The notes beneath the pieces are model-generated. The model was given only the letters and a program-made list of their open reading frames with translations. It had not been told where the DNA came from and ran no database searches. A stretch of DNA of 36,451 bases from Clostridiaceae bacterium. Lineage in GTDB: Bacteria; Bacillota; Clostridia; Acetivibrionales; Acetivibrionaceae. Both the position numbers and the translations under genes were made by a program. This document shows, one piece after another, positions 26,471 to 34,331 of this stretch. The number at the start of each line of letters is the position of its first letter. The first letter of the stretch is position 1. Location of the stretch: positions 1 through 36,451 of the forward strand of contig JAAYPF010000072.1 of assembly GCA_012519925.1 (NCBI GenBank). The letters run 5' to 3'.

Positions 26471-28591
26471 ATGAAATCTATTTGTTTTGGTGTAAAAAGG
26501 GTTAATAAAAACTTAAAAGGTATTATTACTCTTTTTGCATTGCTTATGACCGTATTTGTATTTAGTAAAAGTGGTGTTGAAGCAAAAATTATTAATAACG
26601 AATTTGTTGATTTAACATTCACCGTTGATTCAAAAGATTATTTATCAAAAAGTATTAAAAAGAAAATGGACTTAGCTCCATTTATTGAAAATGGCTCCAC
26701 ATTAGTTCCTTTCAGAACTATATTTGAAGAGTTGGGATATACTATTAAATGGGATGATAGTGAAAGATCTATCTTTGCATATAAGATGGGAAGTCAAATG
26801 AAGCTTATTATTGATAACAATATCGCAATGATAAATGGGCAAGAAAAAATTATTGGTGTCGCACCTAAAATTGTAAACGGTAGAACTTTTGTACCGTTAA
26901 GATTTGTTTCAGAAAATGCAGGAGCTAATGTAGTCTGGGATGATTCAACGAGAGCGATTTACATAACAAAAGTAGGTAAATATGATACTGGTGGAGTCTT
27001 ATTCTACGAAAAAGGTAAAAAAGGTAATAATACTGTTTACATCTATGATGGCAATGAATTTAAAGTATTGCCATTAAACAACAAGTCTATAGTGAATTGG
27101 TACTCATACAAAGGTAAGGTTCTACTTACAATGTTTGATTCATCTACAAGCAAAAATAACTTTGCACAGTTTAAAAATGGTACATTTGAAGTATTGATTA
27201 ATGATTTTGATATTCAGGAAACATTTGAATATAATAATAATTTACTAATTCATGGATACGATAGAGAGCAAAAATTCAATAAATTATACAGATTTGATGG
27301 ACACTCGTTAATACTTATTAAAGATAATTTTTATGTTGGGAAACACATGGAGATTAATGGCAAATTAGTAATTAATAAATATGATAACACAAGAGACTAT
27401 TCTTTGTTAGTATTTGATAAGAATTCTTCAAACCCTTGGGAACCTAAAGTACTATCAGAAAACTTTATTATTAAGGATTCGGTTATATTTGATAATGTTT
27501 TATATATGACAGGTGTATTAGAGGAAGGAAAATCAAAACCTTTGGCATCTTACAATGGATTAGGTACTGGACCACTTTATTTTAAGATATTGCATGATGA
27601 CATAGATATTAATATAAATGATATTGCTATTTATAAAGATAAAATCTATCTTGTGAAATCTGGAAAACTTAAGTATATATATAATAAAAAATTGCATGAT
27701 GAGCTTGTTACGTATAAAAACAAACAAACTTTTATCGATTATTCTATAAATAAAATAGTAGCATTTAATAATAAACTATACATAGGAGTTAAAGGCGGAA
27801 AATATGTTGATTCAAAAGGTGTTGCGTTGAATGCGAAGGATTATCCTAAAATAAATCCTTTTGTTATGGAGTTTGAAAGCCCGACTGTTACTTCAAATTT
27901 TATTAGCGGTTTTTCCCTTAAAGAATTCAGAATTGAAGGAAATGTGCTTCTTGCACTAGGAAATCTCACTAGTAAGGATTCTGCATTATATATATATAAT
28001 GGTATAAATAAGCCTGTAAGTACATTAGACGTTTTGAGTATAAAAAATACACTGACTGTTAATAACAAATTATTTATTGATGTTACTGATAGAAGCAGAA
28101 TAACTGATAAAAATAGAGATACCATGTTGGTATATGAAGGAAACACTATTAAGAATCTTGTTGTTGATATGAAAACAAAGTATTGGGAAGCTGTTAAGGA
28201 TAGCATGGTGTTTTCGGGTTATGAGAATGGAATTAATGCTAATAAATTGTACTCGTATGGATATGCGTTTAATGAATTGCTAGGTAATTTTGATGTGAAA
28301 TATTGGAGTAAAGTAGAAAATTCACTTTTTGTATGCGGTAGTTCTCCTTTAGATAAGCAATTTGGGCTTTACAAATTTAATGATGCTAATATGTTAAGTT
28401 TAGAGCAAAACATGGAAGCTATAAATGTAATAAAAGCTAAAGGAAAGTATTATCTTGTGTATGCTTATGACAGAGATGCACAGTCACCATTAAAAGGCAA
28501 AAAGATACTTTATATTTATGATGATTCAACAAGAGATTTTGTGGAAATGAAAGTAAATATAGAAATAACTGATATGATTTTTATGGAATAA
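26471..28591 (+). CDS. Secreted protein with copper-amine-oxidase-N-like repeats
   Basis: The 706-residue protein has a signal peptide (~20-38), then two tandem Cu_amine_oxidN1-type repeats (about 60-175) with the hallmarks LVPFRTIFEELGYTIKWDD and FVPLRFVSENAGANVVWDD; in clostridia this domain is a common wall or surface module and does not imply amine oxidase activity. The rest (~180-706) is unassigned; it holds recurring short motifs such as IYDGNEFKVLP, YRFDGHSLILI and YIYNGINK that suggest a kelch-like propeller. AAAGGGGG precedes ATG 26471. There are no dockerin or SLH modules. Function unknown. Confidence 0.7.
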   Translation: MKSICFGVKRVNKNLKGIITLFALLMTVFVFSKSGVEAKIINNEFVDLTFTVDSKDYLSKSIKKKMDLAPFIENGSTLVPFRTIFEELGYTIKWDDSERSIFAYKMGSQMKLIIDNNIAMINGQEKIIGVAPKIVNGRTFVPLRFVSENAGANVVWDDSTRAIYITKVGKYDTGGVLFYEKGKKGNNTVYIYDGNEFKVLPLNNKSIVNWYSYKGKVLLTMFDSSTSKNNFAQFKNGTFEVLINDFDIQETFEYNNNLLIHGYDREQKFNKLYRFDGHSLILIKDNFYVGKHMEINGKLVINKYDNTRDYSLLVFDKNSSNPWEPKVLSENFIIKDSVIFDNVLYMTGVLEEGKSKPLASYNGLGTGPLYFKILHDDIDININDIAIYKDKIYLVKSGKLKYIYNKKLHDELVTYKNKQTFIDYSINKIVAFNNKLYIGVKGGKYVDSKGVALNAKDYPKINPFVMEFESPTVTSNFISGFSLKEFRIEGNVLLALGNLTSKDSALYIYNGINKPVSTLDVLSIKNTLTVNNKLFIDVTDRSRITDKNRDTMLVYEGNTIKNLVVDMKTKYWEAVKDSMVFSGYENGINANKLYSYGYAFNELLGNFDVKYWSKVENSLFVCGSSPLDKQFGLYKFNDANMLSLEQNMEAINVIKAKGKYYLVYAYDRDAQSPLKGKKILYIYDDSTRDFVEMKVNIEITDMIFME

Positions 28592-28622
28592 TATGAATAG
28601 TTATAGACAATTATCATGAACG

Positions 28623-28665
28623 ACAAAGCTCTAGAAGTTTATTCAATATACTTTTAGAGCTTTGT
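28623..28665. repeat. 15-bp hairpin after the 706-residue gene
   Basis: ACAAAGCTCTAGAAG pairs with CTTTTAGAGCTTTGT (one G-T pair, 13-nt loop). No T-run follows on the plus strand. Confidence 0.7.
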
Positions 28666-28748
28666 TATGAAAAAATTAAACTTTTATCGTTTTATACGAA
28701 ATAAAATAAAAATAAGTTCGAATATACTATATAGGAAAGTGTTTGTAG

Positions 28749-28803
28749 TAAATTATAATTCCGGTGAGCATTCTATAGCCACTTTTCAGAGAATTATAAT
28801 TTA
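28749..28803. repeat. Perfect 13-bp inverted repeat
   Basis: TAAATTATAATTC (28749-28761) and GAATTATAATTTA (28791-28803) are exact complements separated by 29 nt. Confidence 0.7.
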
Positions 28804-28827
28804 TCTTACGCTTCCTTTTTCCCTTAT

Positions 28828-28875
28828 AACCGCTTTCTTTCATTTGCGAAATGTTTAGAAAGGGGTTCTTTTTTT
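28828..28875 (+). terminator. Rho-independent terminator upstream of sigI
   Basis: AACCGCTTTCT (28828-28838) pairs with AGAAAGGGGTT (28857-28867); the loop holds a second stem CATTT/AAATG. CTTTTTTT follows. It lies ~240 nt after the nearest upstream gene. Confidence 0.8.
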
Positions 28876-28981
28876 ATATTTACATATTCGCATGAACAAT
28901 ATAGTTGGAAAATAAGCGGTTTCAATATATAATAGAAATATAAGACTTTTCACAGATAAATATAGAAGGGTTTTTGAAATT

Positions 28982-29009
28982 CCCGTCAAAAAAACATTTT
29001 GCAAACGAA
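28982..29009 (+). promoter_or_regulatory. Putative SigI-type promoter of sigI-rsgI
   Basis: CCC at 28982-28984, an A-tract at 28988-28994 and CGAA at 29006-29009 match the published pattern for clostridial sigma-I promoters (A-tract at -35, CGWA at -10). With the first four A as reference, 14 nt separate the A-tract from CGAA, the same as in the candidate before the GH30 gene. It would give autoregulation of sigI. Confidence 0.5.
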
Positions 29010-29093
29010 TTTTAAAATTAGCCTTGAGTATCTTTGAGATGACTATGATGCTAGTTTTTATGTTTATGGGGGGAAGAACTGGAAGATGAAGAG

Positions 29094-29840
29094 GTGGAAC
29101 ATTTGTTATTTGTTTTTTCTATCTATAGCTCGGAGTCTAAGGAGGATTTAGCCAATATCATCGATAGAATCAAAGCAGGAGACGAACAACTCAGGGAAAA
29201 ATTTATTGTAGATTATATACCGTTTATAATTAGAGTACTTTCCAATGCAGTAAAGACTAAAATTGATTTAAAGAATAGTGATGAATATAGTATTGGTTTA
29301 ATTGCGTTTAATGAAGCAATTGAAAAATATGACAACAGCAAAAATAATAAAGGATTTAACTTTTTTTCCTTTGCTGAGCTAGTAATAAAAAGAAGGATGA
29401 TTGATTATTTTAGGGTTAGTTCAAGAAATAAGGAAATGCCCTTTTCATATTTCGAATCGGATGATGAACAATTTGAGGATAAATATCTTCATGATGAGTC
29501 ATGGACAGGATATAATAGGATTGAGGTGTTTCAGGAAATAACGCATTATTCTAAGATGCTTGAAAGGTTTGACATCAAAATAAGTGATTTACATAAATAT
29601 ACGCCTAAACATAGTGATTCTATTAGGATGTGTGTGGACATTGGACGCAAAATTGCTGAAAATAGGGAAGTTTTTAATAAACTTATTAAAAAGAAATATT
29701 TCCCTATGAAGGACATTATGAAGTTTGTAAACGTGCATCCTAGTACAATAGAAAAAAACAGGAAGTTTATTATTTCGGTAAGCATTATTTATGGAAACAA
29801 CTATGAGTATCTGAAAACATACTTTAATAGTGGCAGGTGA
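29094..29840 (+). CDS. sigI: RNA polymerase sigma-I factor (SigI family)
   Basis: The 248-residue protein has a sigma-70 region 2 (about 35-110; EYSIGLIAFNEAIEKYD, FNFFSFAELVIKRRMIDYFR) and the SigI-specific C-terminal domain with FVNVHPSTIEKNRKFIISVSIIY. In cellulosome producers, SigI factors switch on scaffoldin and hydrolase genes when their RsgI partner senses polysaccharide. GTG 29094 is chosen because GGAAG lies 8 nt upstream and no in-frame ATG exists before it; a CTG at 29079 is possible. The 3' end overlaps or abuts rsgI, the usual operon. The closest A. thermocellus type is likely SigI3, judged from its partner's PA14 domains. Confidence 0.88.
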   Translation: MEHLLFVFSIYSSESKEDLANIIDRIKAGDEQLREKFIVDYIPFIIRVLSNAVKTKIDLKNSDEYSIGLIAFNEAIEKYDNSKNNKGFNFFSFAELVIKRRMIDYFRVSSRNKEMPFSYFESDDEQFEDKYLHDESWTGYNRIEVFQEITHYSKMLERFDIKISDLHKYTPKHSDSIRMCVDIGRKIAENREVFNKLIKKKYFPMKDIMKFVNVHPSTIEKNRKFIISVSIIYGNNYEYLKTYFNSGR

Positions 29841-29847
29841 AGTTATT

Positions 29848-31863
29848 GTGGAAATGTATAAAGGTTTGATATTTAGTATGGATAAAAAGTCAGCAGTGGT
29901 GGCTACTCCTCAGAATGCAATATATAAGATTAATCGCAACAAAACGATGTATATAGGTAAGGAAATAGTGTTTTCAGACAAAGATATTATTGATTACAGG
30001 TATTATCTGAAAAGATATTCTGTTGCGGCAGCTTGCTTATTCTTAGTTTTAAGTGTTGCTTTTAGTATCAAATTAAATTTTAATAAGAGCTTTTTAGGTA
30101 TGAAGGAATTTGCTTATATAAGTATGGACATTAACCCTAGTGTGGAATTTACTATTGATAAGACACAAAGGGTTCTTAAGGTTGAGCCTTTGAACAGTGA
30201 TGCAGAGGAAATCATTGCCCACGAAAAGTTCAAGGGTTTGGCACTTGAAGATGCCATAGTTAAAGTATATGCAATATGTGAAGATAGGGGTATTGTTGAT
30301 GCTGAAAGTAAAGTGTCTTTATTGATTTCTGGCTCTGCAAATCCTGACAATGACGATTATAAGAAAGATAATTCAGTTGCAGACGATATTATAGATGATA
30401 TTTTACAGGACTTAAAGGAGAATATTTTAAAAACGAGTGATAAGGAGCCTGAAATCGTTGTTTTTCGAATTATACCGGAAGCTAGAGCTAAGGCTTTTGA
30501 AAATGATATATCCCCTTCTAAATATGCACTCTATTCCGAAATCAAAAGGCAAGGGGAAGAAATATCCATTAATGAAATGAAGAAATCTTCAGTGGAGGAG
30601 CTATTAAGTATTTATAATGATATAAATAAAGATATAGAATCATCCACTAAACCAGTGTTTATTACACCTGAACCTACTGATGCTGGCGATAATATTTCTC
30701 CAAGCCCGACCGTAACGCCAACACCTGTAGAAATAGAAACACCAACGCCATCAGTTGCACAGACACCAACGCCATTAGTTACACCTACAGTGCATTTACC
30801 GGTATTTACTCAGAATACTTCCACAAATACACCGATTCCGACGGTTTTGGCTACACCGTCACCTACGCCTACACCTACACCTACACCTATATCTACGCCT
30901 AGACCTACATATACACCTACGCCTACGCCTACACCTATACCTACGGACAAGCCTATGCCTACAAAAATAAGTTTTGGGACTGGTTTGAGAGGAGAATATT
31001 TTGATAATATAGATCTTACTAATTTCAAATTAACCCGTGTGGACAAAACAATTGATTTCTTTTGGGGAATAAAATCACCGGCAGATGAAATTAGAGACGA
31101 TGAAACATATAGCGTACGCTGGACTGGAAAAATAAGGCCTTTCCATAGTGAAGAGTATACTTTCCATATAGTTCGAGATAATGGGGTTAGACTTTGGATT
31201 GATAATAAGCTGATAATAAACAAATGGGACAATGAAACGAGCTTTGACGATACAGGCAAAATTGTTCTTGAGGCTGGAAAATATTATGATATTAAGCTTG
31301 AGTATTTTAACAATATAGGTAATGGAATTGTCAAACTTGAATGGAGTAGTAAGAGCACAGAAAAGTCTGTTGTTCCTTCTGTATGTCTATATCCTTCAGA
31401 GGCGAAAAGCTATGAAAGTAATTTGCCTGGAAATGGTTTTGGCTTGGCCTATGAGTATTTCGAAGAGGATAATTTGACAAACTTCAAAGAAAAGGGAATA
31501 GACAGTGTTATTGACTTTAACTGGGGTGTGGGTTCACCGAGCAAATCAATTAGTAAGGATCAGACTTACAGTATTCGTTGGAGAGGCTATATACAGGCAC
31601 CTTATGATGAAGACTATGTGTTCTATGTTACTTATGATGATGGTGCTAGTCTATGGATTGGCAGACAGCTTTTGGTGGATAAATGGAATGTTAGTGAGAT
31701 AAATACGGTTAAGACTAAAGCTATACCCTTAAAAGCTGGGGAGAAGGTTGAATTATTACTTCTGTACCATAACAATGGTTTGGCAGGTCAGATTAAGCTT
31801 GAATGGGAGAGCCCTAGCATTAAAAGATCCGTTGTTCCAAAGAATTGCTTATATCCATGGTGA
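29848..31863 (+). CDS. rsgI: Anti-sigma-I factor RsgI with tandem PA14 sensor domains
   Basis: This is the membrane partner of SigI. The 671-residue protein has an N-terminal RsgI_N anti-sigma domain (1-~50), one transmembrane helix (~58-75), a membrane-proximal domain with YISMDINPSVEFTID (N96-P97 is the cleavage position known for SEAL-type domains), an acidic stalk, a Thr/Pro linker (~272-371) and two PA14 domains (~378-525, ~531-670; GEYFDN..., TYSVRWTGKI, DNGVRLWID; YEYFEEDN..., TYSIRWRGYI, DDGASLWI). A PA14 pair is the layout of RsgI3 of A. thermocellus, implicated in polysaccharide sensing. GTG 29848 is 7 nt after AGGTGA; a GTG at 29830 overlapping sigI is the alternative. Confidence 0.9.
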   Translation: MEMYKGLIFSMDKKSAVVATPQNAIYKINRNKTMYIGKEIVFSDKDIIDYRYYLKRYSVAAACLFLVLSVAFSIKLNFNKSFLGMKEFAYISMDINPSVEFTIDKTQRVLKVEPLNSDAEEIIAHEKFKGLALEDAIVKVYAICEDRGIVDAESKVSLLISGSANPDNDDYKKDNSVADDIIDDILQDLKENILKTSDKEPEIVVFRIIPEARAKAFENDISPSKYALYSEIKRQGEEISINEMKKSSVEELLSIYNDINKDIESSTKPVFITPEPTDAGDNISPSPTVTPTPVEIETPTPSVAQTPTPLVTPTVHLPVFTQNTSTNTPIPTVLATPSPTPTPTPTPISTPRPTYTPTPTPTPIPTDKPMPTKISFGTGLRGEYFDNIDLTNFKLTRVDKTIDFFWGIKSPADEIRDDETYSVRWTGKIRPFHSEEYTFHIVRDNGVRLWIDNKLIINKWDNETSFDDTGKIVLEAGKYYDIKLEYFNNIGNGIVKLEWSSKSTEKSVVPSVCLYPSEAKSYESNLPGNGFGLAYEYFEEDNLTNFKEKGIDSVIDFNWGVGSPSKSISKDQTYSIRWRGYIQAPYDEDYVFYVTYDDGASLWIGRQLLVDKWNVSEINTVKTKAIPLKAGEKVELLLLYHNNGLAGQIKLEWESPSIKRSVVPKNCLYPW

Positions 31864-31876
31864 TTGTTGAATAAGA

Positions 31877-31903
31877 CCCCTAAAATCGAGCGATTTTTTC
31901 GAA
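31877..31903 (+). promoter_or_regulatory. Putative SigI-type promoter of the GH30 gene
   Basis: CCCC (31877-31880), A-tract (31882-31885) and CGAA (31900-31903) with 14 nt between A-tract and CGAA, as before sigI. The same bases contain AAAATCG/CGATTTT, a small palindrome followed by TT, which could instead be a weak rsgI terminator. Confidence 0.45.
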
Positions 31904-32030
31904 TATATATAGAGAATAGTTTTTGGTGCAATGGATTGCATAATTTTCTTGAGTTTATTATAGCAAGTGCTTCGTAAGACAATAGTTTAAGAGGCACTTG
32001 TTAAAATATATATTTTTTGGAGGGGATTAT

Positions 32031-34067
32031 ATGGTGATGAAGAAAAAGCTGGCGTTATCGGTTGTGATGTCAATAATATTGAGTTTCATGATTTTTCCCA
32101 AAACCGACGCAGCAAGTTATACAGCTTCAGTGGACATTAACACTACATATCAGACACTTGAAGGGTTTGGTGCAGCAATAGCATGGTATAATGACTATTT
32201 GACAACGCATCCAAACAAAAATGACCTTTATAAAATATTGTTCTATGATTCTGGATTGGACATATTAAGGCTCAGAAATCAGTATAGGAACAGCAACAAT
32301 TTTGCTTATGACGACAAAGAGATTGTTGCATATGGTAAGATAATGAATCCAGATCTTAAGGTTCTACTTTGCTCATGGTCACCACCGGAGGATTTAAAGA
32401 AGGATGGTGTTATGAACGGAGGAACTCTTGCTAAAGAAAACGGATCTTTTGTATATGATAAGTTTGCTGATTATTGGTATAATTCCTTAGTTGCATACAA
32501 AGAAAAAGGCATAGTACCAGATTACATAAGCATTCAAAATGAAGTAGAATACGAGAATGCAGATTGGGAAACCTGTATATTCAGAGAAACTGAAACTTCA
32601 GATTATCCAGGTTATGGAAAGGCGCTTGATATCGTTTACAATAAAATAAAAGATTTGCCTGACATGCCTAAAATATTAGGAGTTGAATCAGCAGGTATAA
32701 TGAATAATACCGTTCAAAATTATGCAAAATATATGGATCTTTCACAGGTATACGGTATAGCTCACCATCTTTATAATGGAGGAGATGCCAATAATCCTGA
32801 CAGCTTTAATAGCAATTTTGAAAGTTTGGCTAGAGATTTCGCCGATAAACCGCTTTTCATGACTGAGTATGATTATGGTACACCTTTTACAACAGCAGAA
32901 TTGATACACAACTCTCTTGTAGTAGAAGGCGTTAGTGGATATTTTTACTGGGATCTTATTTGGGAAAACCAACAAAGACCTTTAGTATTTATTGAAAAGC
33001 CAAGAAATCCGAATGAATGGACTACAGAAGAGGGATATATAATTTCTGATTTTTATCCTATTATTCAGCAATATGCTAAATTCACAGATCCAGGATATAA
33101 GAGAGTAAAAGTTTCTTTAAATGCAAGTGATGTAAAGGCATCTGCCTTCGTGTCACCGGATCAAAGCAAGTTGACTATGATTTTGATAAACAAAGCATCA
33201 TCAGAAAATACAGTTGCCCTAGATTTAAATGGTTATTCATCAAATAAATCAGTGGTATATCGTACTCTATCAAATGGAACAGAAGGATTTAAAAAGGTAG
33301 GAAGCCTTTCGGGGAATACAGTTACTCTTCCTGCTCAATCCGTTGTTACAGTAGCATTTGGAGTTTCAGATGAGGCTACAACACCACCGCCACTTCCGAC
33401 ACCAACACCAAAGCCAGAGTCAAGAAGTGCTTTTGAATTGATACAAGCAGAAGAATACAACAGTATGTATGGTGTGCAGTGTGAAGTGATTTCTGATGAT
33501 GGCAACCAGACTGTTGGTTATATAGAAGGTGGAGATCATATATTCTTTAAAGGTGTAGATTTTGGCACTGGTGCAACTGGTTTTGAGGCGAGAGTATCGA
33601 GTGCTGAAAGTGGAGGAAAAATTGAAATTCGTCTTGATGAGATGTATGGACCTACTGTGGCAACCATTCCGGTTAGCGGAACAGGAGATTGGCATGAATA
33701 TGTGGATGTCAAGGCTAGTATAGAAGGTATTGAAGGTAAACATGATCTATATCTGTTCTTTAGTGGTGGCGGGGGATATCTGTTTAATATAGACTGTTTT
33801 GTGTTTACTGGAGGTTCTGTTGTAGAGCCTACTCCGACACCTATTCCTGAAGTGGAAATTGGTGACATTAGTGGAGATGGAACCTTTGACTCTATAGATT
33901 TTGGATACATGAGACAGTATATGCTTGGAATGATAAGCAAGTTTCCTTCAGAGAACGGTATGTTTGCAGCGGATGTGGATGGAAGCGGAGAGGTGGACTC
34001 TTTAGATTTTGGATTTATGAGGAAGCACCTACTTGGAATGATTGATAAGTTTCCAGCAGAAAAATAA
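32031..34067 (+). CDS. Secreted GH30-CBM6-dockerin, likely xylan-active
   Basis: The 678-residue protein has a signal peptide (1-~27), a GH30 TIM barrel with side beta-domain (~32-445), a Pro-rich linker, a CBM6 (~468-595; FELIQAEEYNSMYG, VGYIEGGDHIFF) and a type I dockerin. The likely acid/base is E171 (SIQNEVEYE) and the nucleophile E279 (FMTEYDYG). GH30 cellulosomal enzymes mostly act on (glucurono)xylan; the unusual nucleophile and barrel motifs suggest a less common subfamily (possibly GH30_10, which includes xylobiohydrolases), not the standard glucuronoxylanase. Dockerin loops DISGDGTFDSID and DVDGSGEVDSLD carry Ser-Ile and Ser-Leu. ATG 32031 follows GGAGGGG; ATG 32037 is the alternative. 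It may be a direct SigI target. Confidence 0.87.
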   Translation: MVMKKKLALSVVMSIILSFMIFPKTDAASYTASVDINTTYQTLEGFGAAIAWYNDYLTTHPNKNDLYKILFYDSGLDILRLRNQYRNSNNFAYDDKEIVAYGKIMNPDLKVLLCSWSPPEDLKKDGVMNGGTLAKENGSFVYDKFADYWYNSLVAYKEKGIVPDYISIQNEVEYENADWETCIFRETETSDYPGYGKALDIVYNKIKDLPDMPKILGVESAGIMNNTVQNYAKYMDLSQVYGIAHHLYNGGDANNPDSFNSNFESLARDFADKPLFMTEYDYGTPFTTAELIHNSLVVEGVSGYFYWDLIWENQQRPLVFIEKPRNPNEWTTEEGYIISDFYPIIQQYAKFTDPGYKRVKVSLNASDVKASAFVSPDQSKLTMILINKASSENTVALDLNGYSSNKSVVYRTLSNGTEGFKKVGSLSGNTVTLPAQSVVTVAFGVSDEATTPPPLPTPTPKPESRSAFELIQAEEYNSMYGVQCEVISDDGNQTVGYIEGGDHIFFKGVDFGTGATGFEARVSSAESGGKIEIRLDEMYGPTVATIPVSGTGDWHEYVDVKASIEGIEGKHDLYLFFSGGGGYLFNIDCFVFTGGSVVEPTPTPIPEVEIGDISGDGTFDSIDFGYMRQYMLGMISKFPSENGMFAADVDGSGEVDSLDFGFMRKHLLGMIDKFPAEK

Positions 34068-34180
34068 TACCTACGATTCTCTTGAATTGAGTGAAAGATT
34101 GGAAAACCTAGGCTTTGAGGCTCATAGTTCTTATTTACAATAGATAAAATAGATGTTATAATTAAATAAAATGTATATTG

Positions 34181-34226
34181 AAAATTATGTAGTTCAAAAT
34201 AGCAGTTTTGACTACATAATTTTTTG
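34181..34226 (+). terminator. Terminator of the GH30 gene
   Basis: AAAATTATGTAGTTCAAAA (34181-34199) pairs with TTTTGACTACATAATTTT (34206-34223) with one bulged T, followed by T-rich sequence. Confidence 0.9.
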
Positions 34227-34331
34227 TTAAGATAGTTTTAAAACAAATATACATTTTATGACACTTTTCAAAAACTTAATTTTTATTTTGTCAGATTTAA
34301 ATTTATTATATTAAAAGGGGGCTTTTCATTA

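Larger units (their letters stand above)
28592..29093. other. 502-nt gap: three hairpins, then the sigI promoter region
   Basis: In order: a 15-bp hairpin (28623-28665), a perfect 13-bp inverted repeat (28749-28803) and a strong terminator (28828-28875), then the putative SigI-type promoter (28982-29009). A 63-codon frame at 28667-28858 lacks a ribosome binding site and ends inside the terminator, so I do not call it a gene. The stretch 28600-28875 could encode a structured RNA. Confidence 0.5.

Noticed and set aside
28667-28858. 63-codon frame between the 706-residue gene and sigI
   Set aside because: It has no ribosome binding site, starts in the arm of one hairpin and stops inside a terminator; its composition looks random.
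30810-31259. Minus-strand frame rich in Gly-Val repeats
   Set aside because: It is the reverse reading of the Thr-Pro linker of rsgI and not a gene.
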